Shown here piece after piece: positions 29,600 through 38,687 of a stretch of 41,183 bases of DNA; the first letter of the stretch is position 1, and every line of letters starts with the position of its first letter. Source of the stretch: Myxococcales bacterium FL481 (GTDB lineage: Bacteria; Myxococcota_A; Polyangia; Nannocystales; Nannocystaceae); NCBI GenBank assembly GCA_006508105.1, contig QKPP01000310.1, positions 1 to 41,183 of the forward strand, given 5' to 3'. The notes beneath the pieces are model-generated. The model did no database searches. It was given only the letters and a program-made list of their open reading frames with translations, and was not told the origin of the DNA. The translations under genes and the position numbers were made by a program.

Positions 29600-30016
29600 T
29601 CAGGGCCCTTCGAGGAACGCCCGCAACCGCGGGGGTTTCGTCTCACCCCGTGAGCGCGACGTCTCGGTGCCGTTCCGAAACCGAATCAGCGTGCTTTGTT
29701 CGGCTACGCCCAGTTGTTGCCGCAACTCCGGCTCAGCATCGAAGTCGAATCGACACACCAGTGGATCTCCGGCGACGCCATCGGCCAAAAGCTCGCGCAG
29801 CACTCGGTGCTGCCGTAGGCAAGTCGGGCACCAGGTCGCGTGAAACCAAGCCACGAAGACCGGATGCCCGAGGCGTCGCTGGTCAAACTCGTCGGCGGAA
29901 CAATCGACCAGACGAGGGTCGTCTTCACCGCTGTCGTCCATCGCGTTCGCGGTGGCGAGGGCGGTGCCACCGGGGGCGGTCACCAGCCCCGCCGCGATCC
30001 CGACGACCCGGATCAT
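29600..30016 (-). CDS. exported thioredoxin-like protein
   Basis: A 138-residue protein with a signal-peptide-like N-terminus (MIRVVGIAAGLVTAPGGTAL, probable cleavage after ATA or ANA) and a thioredoxin fold. The active-site motif is WCPTC (Cys63, Cys66) in FVAWFHATWCPTCLRQHRVL, preceded by GHPVFVAWF and followed by CRFDFDAEPELRQQLGVAEQSTLIRF. The cis-Pro before strand 4, normal in thioredoxins, is not seen: STLI replaces xTPT, an unusual feature. Cys-Pro-Thr-Cys differs from both Trx (CGPC) and DsbA (CPHC). The ATG at 30016 is preferred over a much longer frame to 30220. It lies between the Cys-rich lipoprotein and the sensor kinase, 57 bases from the latter. Confidence 0.82.
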   Translation of the reverse strand: MIRVVGIAAGLVTAPGGTALATANAMDDSGEDDPRLVDCSADEFDQRRLGHPVFVAWFHATWCPTCLRQHRVLRELLADGVAGDPLVCRFDFDAEPELRQQLGVAEQSTLIRFRNGTETSRSRGETKPPRLRAFLEGP

Positions 30017-30141
30017 TTCGAGGATCACCAGTGGAACATCGTCCGAATGGGAGATCGCTTGACATCTCCTCGCCTCCCGATGCGCCGGGCGATGTCCCGG
30101 TGGCGAACCGGGACGGCTTTGGGCCGCTCGGGTGGTCGTTT

Positions 30142-30744
30142 CTAGCGCGCAGGATGGGACCAGGGGGGCCAGGTCTCGTCGTTGACGTCCTGATCGCACA
30201 GACCCCGCGCTACGCCGCACGCGTAGTGCCCTTCACGCGCCGCCGCGATGCAATCGCCGCACTCGTCCTCCGCGAAATGGCAGGTTTCGCGGCAGGTTTG
30301 TTCTGCGCAGTGGATCAGGGCGCCGAACAGGCGTGTGGTCTCTTTCGTGGTCCGACGAAAGCAGGCAAGCCCGCAATCTCCCGAAGCGTCCACGCAATCG
30401 AGGAGGCACGCCTCAAGTTCGGCACAGGCCAGCACTTTTTGCTGGCCCGGCTCGACGCACCAACACGATCGTCGGAGGTGGCTAAGTGCGGTGCATGCTA
30501 CGTTCTCGTATTCACCACACGCATGGATGCAATCGACCGGATTGGACGCCGCTGAGGACGGGTCGCAAAGTTCAATGCGGTCTTGGTCGAGGCAGATGTC
30601 GGGCTCGTTCGCACACGGTCCCGTCCCGCCGTCGTCGGCCATATCGCCGGTGCTGGTCTGCGCTTCGGGAAGCGACTCGAGCTCGCGAAAAAACCCGCAG
30701 GCGGCTTGAGATCCAAGCACGAGGAGGAGGGCCAAGCGAACCAT
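30142..30744 (-). CDS. Cys-rich lipoprotein, unknown function
   Basis: A 200-residue protein with a lipoprotein signal: MVRLALLLVLGSQAAC, lipidation expected at Cys16. After a short acidic linker (TSTGDMADDGGTG) come about 22 cysteines spread over the mature part, many in CxxC, CxxxC or CxxxxC spacing (e.g. ACLLDCVDASGDCGLACF; CRETCHFAEDECGDC). Several form a helical pair pattern like small disulfide-knot repeats. No family is recognised. The start could also be GTG at 30762, six codons earlier. The downstream gene is an exported thioredoxin-like protein, so disulfide handling of this lipoprotein is a natural guess. Confidence 0.72.
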   Translation of the reverse strand: MVRLALLLVLGSQAACGFFRELESLPEAQTSTGDMADDGGTGPCANEPDICLDQDRIELCDPSSAASNPVDCIHACGEYENVACTALSHLRRSCWCVEPGQQKVLACAELEACLLDCVDASGDCGLACFRRTTKETTRLFGALIHCAEQTCRETCHFAEDECGDCIAAAREGHYACGVARGLCDQDVNDETWPPWSHPAR

Positions 30745-31219
30745 GGGCCGGGAGTAGGGCACACTCGTTCGCTCTCGTCCAAGAAACGACTCCCGAGGCC
30801 GCCGGGGTTGTCCTGCGCCGTTTTGGCGGTTGGCGCCGCCGCCCGGTCACCACCCCACATGTATGGCGATGAGCGGTACTGCGATCGACTCCCGGGAGAA
30901 CGCCTGCCTAAGCCCATGGCGAGAGCCCGGTCATCCAGTGACCTTGGGGACGCTCGGTCCGGTCGACGGGGCAAGCGGCCCGGGCTGCCTTCGCATTCTC
31001 CGCGGCCATGTTGGGCTTGTAGGTTTATCGTCCGGCTCTGCGACGCTGTCCAAGTGCGCCGCGGGCGAGCCGCGAGACTAGCAGGGCCGACTGTCGACGC
31101 GCTGGCCGAAACCTTACGGTTTCACGTATCGTCCTATGAGCAGCAGCGTTTCGGTTGGGCCAGTTTTGGGCCCATGGCTGCCCCCAACACCCCTCATGTA
31201 GCGTAGGATTCGAGAGCCG
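30745..31219. other. 475-base divergent intergenic region
   Basis: It lies between the minus-strand lipoprotein and the plus-strand Ser/Thr kinase and must contain promoters in both directions. I see no gene or tRNA. The one clear element is a 16-base palindrome at 31108-31123. Confidence 0.55.
31108..31123. promoter_or_regulatory. palindrome, possible operator
   Basis: GAAACC-TTAC-GGTTTC is a perfect inverted repeat with six-base arms, about 100 bases before the Ser/Thr kinase start, in a region otherwise lacking structure. It could be a dimeric repressor site or a small hairpin; nothing links it to a known regulator. Confidence 0.3.
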
Positions 31220-33529
31220 ATGTCGTCGAAGTCAGATCCGCTGTCCCTGGTCGGTACCACCGTCGCTGACAAATACGATGTCAAAGACATCGTCGGCGAG
31301 GGCGGCTTTAGTGTGGTCTACCGCGCGATGCATCGGATCTGGGGCCAGCCGGTCGCGCTCAAGTGCTTCACCGCGCTGGCTCGCGCGCCTGAGCGCCTCC
31401 GCGAGGCTCTCATTGAGAGCTTCGTGCGCGAGGGGAAACTCATGGCGCAGCTGTCGAGCGAGACGGCCGCCATCGTCCAGGCCAGAGACATCGGTTCAAT
31501 GGTGCTACCGGACGGCCGGTGGATTCCGTACCTCGTGCTCGAGTGGCTCGAGGGGCGGCCGTTGTCGGACGTTGTCGATGACGAGCTGGCGGCGGGCCAG
31601 CCCGCGAGAGATCTCCAACGCAGCCTCGAGCTACTTGCCGGGCCCATCGATGCGCTCGCTCGCGCGCACGAGCGAGGGATCGCCCATCTCGACATCAAGC
31701 CGGACAATCTGTTCGTCTGTGCCGATGGAACACGCACGAAGATTCTGGACTTCGGCGTGGCCAAGATCATGGACGCGAGAAACGGCGCCGTGGTCGATCC
31801 GGCTGAAGCGGAGATCGCTTCGTGCACGCCGACGTACGCCGCTCCGGAGCAGTTCAATCCCAAACGCGGAGCCACGGGGCCCCACACGGACGTTTACGCC
31901 TTGGCGCTGGTCCTGCTGGAGCTGTTGCGCGGGGGCGAGCCCGCGCTCGACGGTACCGTCGAAGAGCTCGCGGCGCTCAGCCAGGATCCGTCGAAGCGCC
32001 CGACTCCGCGAGCCCTCGGGCTCGAGGTCACGGATGAAGTCGAGTCGGTGTTTGCTCGGGCGCTGGCGGTCGAGCCTCGAGATCGCTATCGCGACATCGG
32101 CCAGTTCTACGCGGCCCTGTACGCGGCCTTGAAACTCGACGACTCCGCTTTGCCGGCGCCATTGAGTCGGCCTCCGGCGGCGTCTCGGTTTGGGCGGCCG
32201 GACACGTTGCGCCACACCGGGTCGGGACTGCGCATGCCCTCCTTGACTCCGCAGGCCTTGTCGGCGGCGGTCGAGACGTCCGCTGTGGATCAAAGCTCCG
32301 CCGGCGCCCTCGGGCGCGCCACCGCGGCTCGGGTCGAGCCGACCCCGGCGACCATGCGGGGCGCGACCGGTCCGGGCTCGCCGTCCGAATCCGAGGTCGA
32401 GCGGGGGACGGGGGACGATTTGGCCCCTGAGGACGAGCTCGACATGTACGACGACGAGTTCTCCCCGCGCAGCAAGACCAGCAAGCGGCTGGTCGTCGGC
32501 GCCGCGCTGCTGGGCGCGGGAGGGGTGGCCTACGCGTTGCTGGGGGGGCCGAATCTTGGGAACCAAGGGCCGAGCGAGGGGGATGCCGCGATGGCCAGTG
32601 CCCTGCCCACGCAGACCGAGCAACCAGCGGTCGCGGCCACTCCGCCGAGCCCTTGCCCCGACGGCATGGCGTACGTCGAGGGGGGCAAGTTCTTCATGGG
32701 CACGGACGCCAAGGATGCTGTGTTCAAGTCGGCTCGACCCGCTCACCAAGTCGAGGTGGCGCCGTTTTGCATGGATATCCACGAGGTGACGATTGGGGCG
32801 TTTCGGGCCTGTTCGGAGCCGGGTGAATGCAAGCGGGCGTTTCGCGAGAGCACCTGGCCGCAGGGCTCGACCTCAAAAAAAGACTGGCAGGCCCAACAGG
32901 TCGCGTACAGCAAGCTGTGCAACGAGAACTTTCGCAACCGGGAGCGTCATCCGGTCAACTGTGTGACCTGGCAGCAAGCGGACGCCTACTGTCGCTTCGT
33001 TGGCAAGCGCCTCCCGTTCGAGCGCGAGTGGGAGTTCGCGGCCCGTGGGTCGGACGGCAGAGTCTACCCGTGGGGTGATGCGGTGCCGGATCATCTCCGG
33101 CAAAACGGCTGCGGGGTCGAGTGCGTGCGTTGGCGCGAACAACAGGGGTTGCCGCCGACGCCGACGCTGCATGAGCAGGACGACGGGTTCACGGGCACGT
33201 CCCCCGTCGGGCATTTCGCCGCCGGCAAGACCGCGCACGGGCTCTACGACATGATCGGGAACGTGTTCGAATGGACGGCGGACGAGTATCTGCTCTACGG
33301 CGAAACTCCCAAGCCGGGCTCCACCAAGCGGGTGATTCGCGGGGGGGCCTTCAACAGCTTCATGCCGACGTTCGCCGATCCGGCGCTGCGCTTCGGGCAA
33401 GACGCTGACGCGCACCCCCATGCCATCGGCTTTCGTTGCGCCGCCGATCCCCGCGCCGTCCCGGCTGCGGGCTCGGAGGCGGCCGCTGGGGCGCCAGGGA
33501 CCGCCGCCCCCGCTGCCGATGCCGGCTAG
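31220..33529 (+). CDS. transmembrane Ser/Thr kinase with outer FGE-sulfatase-like domain
   Basis: A 769-residue eukaryote-like kinase. Kinase domain ~18-305: GEGGFSVVY loop (26-34), Lys48 (VALKCF), catalytic loop HLDIKPDN (Asp158, Asn163), DFG (177-179), APE (208-210). The catalytic loop has Leu where RD kinases have Arg, so activation-loop phosphorylation may not be needed. A Ser/Thr/Pro linker leads to one TM helix (about 424-442), then an outer FGE-sulfatase/SUMF1-like domain (~478-742: MAYVEGGKFFMGTD; LPFEREWEFAARG; GLYDMIGNVFEWTADEY; RGGAF; GFRC). The Cys pair used by true formylglycine-generating enzymes before GFRC is absent (FNSFMPTFADPALRF), so the domain is probably a ligand sensor. 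The ATG at 31220 is clear. Confidence 0.94.
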   Translation: MSSKSDPLSLVGTTVADKYDVKDIVGEGGFSVVYRAMHRIWGQPVALKCFTALARAPERLREALIESFVREGKLMAQLSSETAAIVQARDIGSMVLPDGRWIPYLVLEWLEGRPLSDVVDDELAAGQPARDLQRSLELLAGPIDALARAHERGIAHLDIKPDNLFVCADGTRTKILDFGVAKIMDARNGAVVDPAEAEIASCTPTYAAPEQFNPKRGATGPHTDVYALALVLLELLRGGEPALDGTVEELAALSQDPSKRPTPRALGLEVTDEVESVFARALAVEPRDRYRDIGQFYAALYAALKLDDSALPAPLSRPPAASRFGRPDTLRHTGSGLRMPSLTPQALSAAVETSAVDQSSAGALGRATAARVEPTPATMRGATGPGSPSESEVERGTGDDLAPEDELDMYDDEFSPRSKTSKRLVVGAALLGAGGVAYALLGGPNLGNQGPSEGDAAMASALPTQTEQPAVAATPPSPCPDGMAYVEGGKFFMGTDAKDAVFKSARPAHQVEVAPFCMDIHEVTIGAFRACSEPGECKRAFRESTWPQGSTSKKDWQAQQVAYSKLCNENFRNRERHPVNCVTWQQADAYCRFVGKRLPFEREWEFAARGSDGRVYPWGDAVPDHLRQNGCGVECVRWREQQGLPPTPTLHEQDDGFTGTSPVGHFAAGKTAHGLYDMIGNVFEWTADEYLLYGETPKPGSTKRVIRGGAFNSFMPTFADPALRFGQDADAHPHAIGFRCAADPRAVPAAGSEAAAGAPGTAAPAADAG

Positions 33530-33709
33530 CGTGCGCGTCGTCGGATCGGGACCAGGAAACGGGGTCGAGCGCGGCGGTTGCCGCCGCGGAGGCCGGCCCA
33601 GCATCCGCGACGCGGGCTTGTAGGGCGGTTCGCTGGGCGCGTGGCTTCGTCCCGCGCGAGTCTCGGCCGGGGCTGGTCCGCCGGCCTGCTAGCATGGCGG
33701 CCCGACGAC

Positions 33710-35101
33710 ATGGCTCAAATCCCCATGCAGTTCGATCGTCCGCGAGACAACGGCCCCAAGGTTTACAGCGTGTCTCAAGCCGTACGTGGGGTGGACCGTC
33801 GCCTCGCCGGCCTGGGGCAGATCTGGGTGCAAGGCGAGATCTCAAATCTGCACCGAGCGGGGAGCGGGCACGCTTACTTCACGCTCAAAGACGACGATGC
33901 TGCCTTGCCGACGGCCATCTTTCGCTCGGCGTTGTCCCAGCTGCGATTCCAACTCCGCGAGGGACTCGCCGTGCGAGTCTTCGGCCGCTTCGGGGTGTAC
34001 ACGGCCCAGGGACGGTTTCAGTTCTACGGAGAAAAAGCCGAGCCGGCGGGGCTTGGCGAACGCATGGTGGCGCTTGAGCGACTCAAGAAGAAGCTCGCGA
34101 CGGAGGGCTTGTTCGCCGCTGACCGCAAGCGGCCGCTACCGCTGTGGCCCCGGCGCATTGGGATCGTGACCTCGGCCGACGGCGCCGCCGTGCACGACAT
34201 CATCAAGGTGGTCGGGCGCCGGTTTCCCAGTCGCTTGCTGCTGGCTCCGGCGCGGGTCCAAGGCGACGCCGCGACGGCATCCCTGATCGACGCGCTGACC
34301 CGGCTGGCGGCCATCGACGACGTGGATGTGATCATCGTGGGTCGCGGCGGCGGTTCCAGCGAGGATCTGTGGGCGTTCAACGATGAACGGCTCGCCCGCG
34401 CGGTCGTGGCCTGCCCGGTGCCGGTGGTCTCCGCGGTGGGGCATGAGGTGGATGTCACCATCTGCGATCTCGCAGCCGACGTGCGGGCGGCCACGCCGTC
34501 GCAAGCGGGCGAGCTCGTCGTGCCAGACCGCGATCAGCTGCACGCACATCTGTCGGGCGCGCGCAAACGATTGGCCGCCGCGATGTGGCGAATGGCGACG
34601 GATGAACGCGGCCGGTGTGATCGCGCGGCCCGGCGACTCGAGCGAGCGGGGCAGCGGGTGCTCGCCGGCCAACGTCAGCGCATCGCCGCGGGCCACAACC
34701 GGTTGCAGTCGCTGTTGCGGGCGGCGTTGGCCGGCCGGCGACAGCAACTCGCGCAACTCGGTCAACGTCTTGCGGTAGCGCATCCCCGTGTGGGGCTGCA
34801 GCGCAACCGCGGGGCCTTGACCCGCGCGCAAGAGCAGTTGGAACGAGCGCTTCGGCAGCAGCTCGCGGGCGCGCGACTGCGAATGGCGCGAGCAGCCGGC
34901 AAACTCGACGCGCTCTCGCCACTCGCGGTGCTCGAACGCGGCTATGCGGTGGTGACCGACGTCGATGGACGGGCCGTGCGCGACGCCCAAGCGGCGAACG
35001 TCGGGGCCGGCCTACACGTCACGTTGCATCGCGGGCAGTTGTTTGCTCGAGTGGAACGAGTGGAGCCGACCAGCTCACGGGATCCTTCTTATGACAAGTA
35101 G
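33710..35101 (+). CDS. xseA: exodeoxyribonuclease VII large subunit
   Basis: Catalytic subunit of ExoVII, which degrades single-stranded DNA from both ends. The N-terminal OB domain is clear (QIWVQGEISNLHRAGSGHAY, FTLKD), followed by the catalytic core IGIVTSADGAAVHDI, DVIIVGRGGGSSEDLWAFND, and VVSAVGHEVDVTICDLAADV with RAATPSQAGEL. A long helical region (~300-420) is the coiled-coil part that binds XseB. From the ATG at 33710 it is 463 residues, a normal length. The open frame to 33578 upstream looks non-coding. xseB, usually next door, is not seen. The aroE start lies 11 bases inside the 3' end. Confidence 0.95.
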   Translation: MAQIPMQFDRPRDNGPKVYSVSQAVRGVDRRLAGLGQIWVQGEISNLHRAGSGHAYFTLKDDDAALPTAIFRSALSQLRFQLREGLAVRVFGRFGVYTAQGRFQFYGEKAEPAGLGERMVALERLKKKLATEGLFAADRKRPLPLWPRRIGIVTSADGAAVHDIIKVVGRRFPSRLLLAPARVQGDAATASLIDALTRLAAIDDVDVIIVGRGGGSSEDLWAFNDERLARAVVACPVPVVSAVGHEVDVTICDLAADVRAATPSQAGELVVPDRDQLHAHLSGARKRLAAAMWRMATDERGRCDRAARRLERAGQRVLAGQRQRIAAGHNRLQSLLRAALAGRRQQLAQLGQRLAVAHPRVGLQRNRGALTRAQEQLERALRQQLAGARLRMARAAGKLDALSPLAVLERGYAVVTDVDGRAVRDAQAANVGAGLHVTLHRGQLFARVERVEPTSSRDPSYDK

Positions 35102-35930
35102 TCTGGCGCGTTGCTTTGGCGTCTTCGGCCATCCGATCGCCCATTCACGGTCGCCCGCCATGCACACCGCGGCCCTGACCCGCCTCGGGCTTGGCCATCG
35201 CTATTTGCCATTCGCCGTCGCGCCGGCGGACCTTCCGGCCGCGATCGCGGGCGCGAAGGCGATGGGATTTGGCGGTGTCAACCTCACGGTGCCGCACAAA
35301 CAGGCCGTGTTGCCGTTGTTGGACGACGTCGCGGACGAGGCTCGCCGGATCGGAGCCGTCAATACCGTCGCCTTTGTCGGCGGTCGGGCCATCGGCCACA
35401 ACACCGACGGTCGGGGGTTTCTTCGCGGGTTGTCCGAACTCGGCGCGGGTGAGGTGACTCGAGCGACGGTCTTGGGCGCGGGGGGGGCTTCCCGAGCCGT
35501 GATCGAAGCGCTGTGCTCCGCCTATCCCCGCGCGCAAATCCGCTGGGTGAGCCGAACGCCGCTTGCACAGGAGTCCTCGCGCGGGGGGGTGAGGACTTGC
35601 TCCTACGCGCAGCTCCACGCCGAGCCCCTCGGCGATCTGTTGGTCAATACGACCACCGTGGGGATGCCAGGCGGTCCCACGGAGTTTCCGGCGACGATCG
35701 ATCTCGCTGGCTCGGGACCAGACTTGCGGGTTGTCGATTTGGTGTACGCGCCGGCCGCGACCGATGCCGCCGCGGCAACGCCCTTGGTTCAGCAGGCGCA
35801 GCGTCTCGGTCTGAGTGCGCAAGACGGACGACCGATGTTGTTGTGGCAGGGCGTGTTGGCACTAGCGACATGGCTGGATCGAGAGATCGAGCCGGAGGTG
35901 GTGGCGGTGATGCGAGCCGCGCTCGACTGA
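35091..35930 (+). CDS. aroE: shikimate dehydrogenase
   Basis: Reduces 3-dehydroshikimate to shikimate with NADPH. Substrate-site motifs are present: FGHPIAHSRSPAMH (Ser-x-Ser shikimate clamp), NLTVPHK (catalytic Lys70) and NTDGRGF (Asp106). The nucleotide loop is GAGGASRA (about 129-136); WVSRT follows. The C-terminal MLLWQGVLALATWL is also typical. The length of 279 residues fits. The ATG at 35091 overlaps xseA by 11 bases, indicating one transcript. It is not grouped with aroC, which is ~9 kb away on the other strand. Confidence 0.96.
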   Translation: MTSSLARCFGVFGHPIAHSRSPAMHTAALTRLGLGHRYLPFAVAPADLPAAIAGAKAMGFGGVNLTVPHKQAVLPLLDDVADEARRIGAVNTVAFVGGRAIGHNTDGRGFLRGLSELGAGEVTRATVLGAGGASRAVIEALCSAYPRAQIRWVSRTPLAQESSRGGVRTCSYAQLHAEPLGDLLVNTTTVGMPGGPTEFPATIDLAGSGPDLRVVDLVYAPAATDAAAATPLVQQAQRLGLSAQDGRPMLLWQGVLALATWLDREIEPEVVAVMRAALD

Positions 35931-36075
35931 TTGATCACCTACATGTAGGAAAGAAGAACACCTCGCTCGATCGGAAATCGCGGCTTTCTTGCCGTGGATC
36001 CACCGACCCGGTAAGCCGGACGAAGCCACCCGCTGGGATTTCCACCAGGGGTGATCGAAAGGCCCAAACAAGACA

Positions 36076-37419
36076 ATGGCGCACTTCGAACTCGACGAGG
36101 CATTTCAAGACCAAGCGCGGATCAAAGTTATTGGCGTCGGCGGAGCCGGTGGCAATGCCGTCAACACCATGATCGCCGCCAGTGTCGACGGCGTGGAATT
36201 CTTTGCCGCCAATACGGATGTTCAGGCGCTCGAGAGCAGTCGGGCGCCGTGCACCATTCAGCTGGGTCGTGGGGTGACCCGCGGCCTCGGAGCGGGTGCC
36301 AATCCGGAACGCGGCCGTGAGGCTGCGTTGGAAAGCGTCAACGAGATTGCGAGCGCGCTGGAGGGCTCCGACATGGTCTTCGTGACCGCCGGCATGGGCG
36401 GTGGGACCGGCACGGGCGCGGCACCGATCATCGCTCAGGTCGCACGCGAGTGCGGAGCACTCACGGTCGGCGTGGTGACCAAGCCGTTCGGCTTCGAGGG
36501 CCGACGGCGGATGCGGTTCGCCGACGAGGGCATCGAGAAGCTCGAGCAGGCCGTCGATACCCTCATCACGATTCCCAACGATCGTCTGCTGCACGTGACG
36601 TCGGGCAACACCAGCTTGCTTGATGCGTTCCGCCTCGCCGATGAGGTTTTGCAGCACGCGACACAGGGCGTATCGGATCTCATCACGGTGCCCGGCATCA
36701 TCAATGTCGACTTCGCCGATGTCCGCACGATCATGTCGAGTCAAGGTCGCGCGTTGATGGGCATGGGCATGGCAGTCGACGAAGGTCGAGCTGTGGCTGC
36801 GGCCCAGCAGGCGATCAACAGCCCGTTGCTGGAGGACGTGACGATTCAGGGGGCCAAGAGCATCCTGATCAACATCACGGCGGGGGCCGACTTGCGGTTA
36901 CACGAAGTCGAAGAGGCCGCGTCGCTGATCCAAGACGCGGCTCACGAGGACTGCAACATCATCTTCGGGGCGGTGATCGATCAGAATATGGGCGAAGCGT
37001 TGCGCATCACCGTAATCGCCACCGGGTTCGAGGCTCACGCGCCGGCGCACGACGAGATCGATCAATTCGTCGAGGCCCAAGCCGGCCTGCGGCGTCGTCA
37101 GTCGCAACGGGTTCCGGCGACGCCCGAACCCCAGGCGGTGGCACCGGCCGGACCGCCCCCGGCCCCGCCCCGGGGCGGGCAGCCTCAGGCTTCACTGCTG
37201 TACGGGGCCGGGATGCCCAACGTTGCCGCCCGGCGACGGGGGCCCGCACGGGCCGGGGCCCGACCGGCGTCGGGTGGTGGCCAGCAGACGTTGCTCGCCG
37301 GTTTGCAGGCGAGCTCGCAGCGGGCCACGCAAAGCAATGGCTCGTGGCTGGGTGGCGACGAAGTTGACGACCCCCACGAGGTTCCAGCGTTCTTACGCCG
37401 CCGCGATGCGGCAACTTGA
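36076..37419 (+). CDS. ftsZ: cell-division protein FtsZ
   Basis: The tubulin-like GTPase that forms the division ring on the cytoplasmic membrane face. The GTP-binding glycine-rich loop is GGGTGTG at 108-114; [14 protein letters not shown] opens the fold; the T7 synergy loop is [15 protein letters not shown]. The core ends near 325, then a ~100-residue Pro/Ala/Gln linker leads to the conserved C-terminal peptide [13 protein letters not shown], which binds FtsA and other partners. The 447 residues are normal for a myxobacterial-type linker. It lies 145 bases after aroE and not next to ftsA/ftsQ, so it is outside the usual division cluster. A strong terminator follows at once. Confidence 0.98.
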   Translation: MAHFELDEAFQDQARIKVIGVGGAGGNAVNTMIAASVDGVEFFAANTDVQALESSRAPCTIQLGRGVTRGLGAGANPERGREAALESVNEIASALEGSDMVFVTAGMGGGTGTGAAPIIAQVARECGALTVGVVTKPFGFEGRRRMRFADEGIEKLEQAVDTLITIPNDRLLHVTSGNTSLLDAFRLADEVLQHATQGVSDLITVPGIINVDFADVRTIMSSQGRALMGMGMAVDEGRAVAAAQQAINSPLLEDVTIQGAKSILINITAGADLRLHEVEEAASLIQDAAHEDCNIIFGAVIDQNMGEALRITVIATGFEAHAPAHDEIDQFVEAQAGLRRRQSQRVPATPEPQAVAPAGPPPAPPRGGQPQASLLYGAGMPNVAARRRGPARAGARPASGGGQQTLLAGLQASSQRATQSNGSWLGGDEVDDPHEVPAFLRRRDAAT

Positions 37420-37446
37420 ACCCTACTCTTGAACAAACAACGGTAG

Positions 37447-37480
37447 GCCAAGGCGCTCCTCGGGGCGCCTTGGCTTTTTT
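37447..37480 (+). terminator. intrinsic terminator of ftsZ
   Basis: GCCAAGGCGC (37447-37456) and GCGCCTTGGC (37465-37474) form a perfect 10-pair stem with an 8-base loop, followed by six T. It starts 28 bases after the ftsZ stop. On the minus strand it is followed by a moderately T-rich stretch, so it may also serve the converging glycosyltransferase gene. Confidence 0.92.
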
Positions 37481-37541
37481 GGGTGGTCGGCGGCGGCGCT
37501 CGTTCGTTGGGTCTCGGATGCGGGCTGGATGAGCGCGGCGC

Positions 37542-38687
37542 CTACTCGAGGTCAGCGGCGATGAGCTCGGCCAGGCGTTTGCCGATCTGCGGCCAGTTGA
37601 GCTCGTCTACGACGCGTTGGCGACCGTGCCGGCCGAGGCGTCGGCCCAGCGCGGGGTCTTCCAGGATCTGAAGGATGCCGGCCGCGACCGCGTCGGCTCG
37701 CTGGGGGTCGACCAAGATGCCCGTTTCGCCGTCCAGGACCGCATCGGGAATGCCACCGGAGCGGCCGGCGACCACCGGCGTCTCGCAGGCTGCCGCTTCG
37801 AGGAAGACGATGCCGAATCCTTCAATTGCGGGGGGAGCTTCCCGAGAAATCGTCGTGAACACATCCGCGCCGGAGTAGAACGCATTGAGTTCGTGGTCGG
37901 GTACGCGTCCCACAAAGCGCACCCGCGACGCGACGCCGAGCGAGCGGGCCAGCTCGCGCAACCGGGCTTCGTCGGGGCCGGTGCCTCCGACGATGTAGAT
38001 GGTATTGGGGACGCGTGCGAGTACGGTGGGCATCGCTTCGATGACGCGGTCGAACCCCTTATTGGGCACCAGTCGCCCGACGCTGGCGACAACGCGGGCC
38101 TGGCCGAGGTCGTGCTGTCGTCTCCAGGCCGTGGCATCGACTCGGTGCCATTGACCCGGGTCGGTGCCGTTGGGGACCACGGCGATGCGGTGGGGGTCGA
38201 CGCCCACGACGTCTCGCACGAGTCGGCCCGTGTTGGCGCTCACCGAGAACACGGCGTCGGCCTGCTGCAGCGAGGCGGCTCGCAGGCGATCGAACGCGCG
38301 GCGAAACCGGTTCGGGCCGGTCAGCAGTTCGCGGCCGTGGGCCGCAACGTAGAGGCGACGCAGCCAGCCCGCGCGGCGCAGCGCGGCCGAGAGCGGCGTC
38401 GTTTGCCACTGTGTATGAAAAGCCGCTTCGAATCCTCGCCGGTGCACGAGCCGAACCAGGGTGGGAATGGAGCGTAGGGGCAGCCAGTCGTGACGGCGAC
38501 CGATGCGGATCACCTCGAAGCCGAGGCGGGCGTCCACGGCCTCCCAGCCGGGGCTTCGGGGCGCGATCACGGAGAACTGCTGGCAGTGAGCGGCCAGTTG
38601 CTCCGCGACACGGACGGCGTAAGTCTGTATCCCGCCGACGTGGGGCGGGAAATCCTGCGCGACAAACATGATTCGCATGCCGGTCAT
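37542..38687 (-). CDS. GT4-family glycosyltransferase
   Basis: A 381-residue GT-B fold glycosyltransferase. The N-terminal domain has the donor/acceptor loop MFVAQDFPPHVGGIQTYAVR; the C-terminal GT4 domain starts at VVASVGRLVPNKGFDRVIEA and has IVGGTGPDEARLRELA and the E-x7-E pair in APPAIEGFGIVFLEAAACET. The start is ATG at 38687, overlapping the upstream stop as ATGA; a longer open frame upstream lies inside that gene and is rejected. Such enzymes add a sugar from a nucleotide-sugar donor in capsule, O-antigen or exopolysaccharide synthesis. Donor and acceptor cannot be read. It is coupled to the asparagine-synthase-like gene, which supports a surface-glycan role. Confidence 0.93.
   Translation of the reverse strand: MTGMRIMFVAQDFPPHVGGIQTYAVRVAEQLAAHCQQFSVIAPRSPGWEAVDARLGFEVIRIGRRHDWLPLRSIPTLVRLVHRRGFEAAFHTQWQTTPLSAALRRAGWLRRLYVAAHGRELLTGPNRFRRAFDRLRAASLQQADAVFSVSANTGRLVRDVVGVDPHRIAVVPNGTDPGQWHRVDATAWRRQHDLGQARVVASVGRLVPNKGFDRVIEAMPTVLARVPNTIYIVGGTGPDEARLRELARSLGVASRVRFVGRVPDHELNAFYSGADVFTTISREAPPAIEGFGIVFLEAAACETPVVAGRSGGIPDAVLDGETGILVDPQRADAVAAGILQILEDPALGRRLGRHGRQRVVDELNWPQIGKRLAELIAADLE

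Noticed and set aside
32650..33450. Active formylglycine-generating enzyme
   Set aside because: The catalytic Cys pair is missing and no sulfatase gene is near; the domain is better read as a non-catalytic outer sensor.
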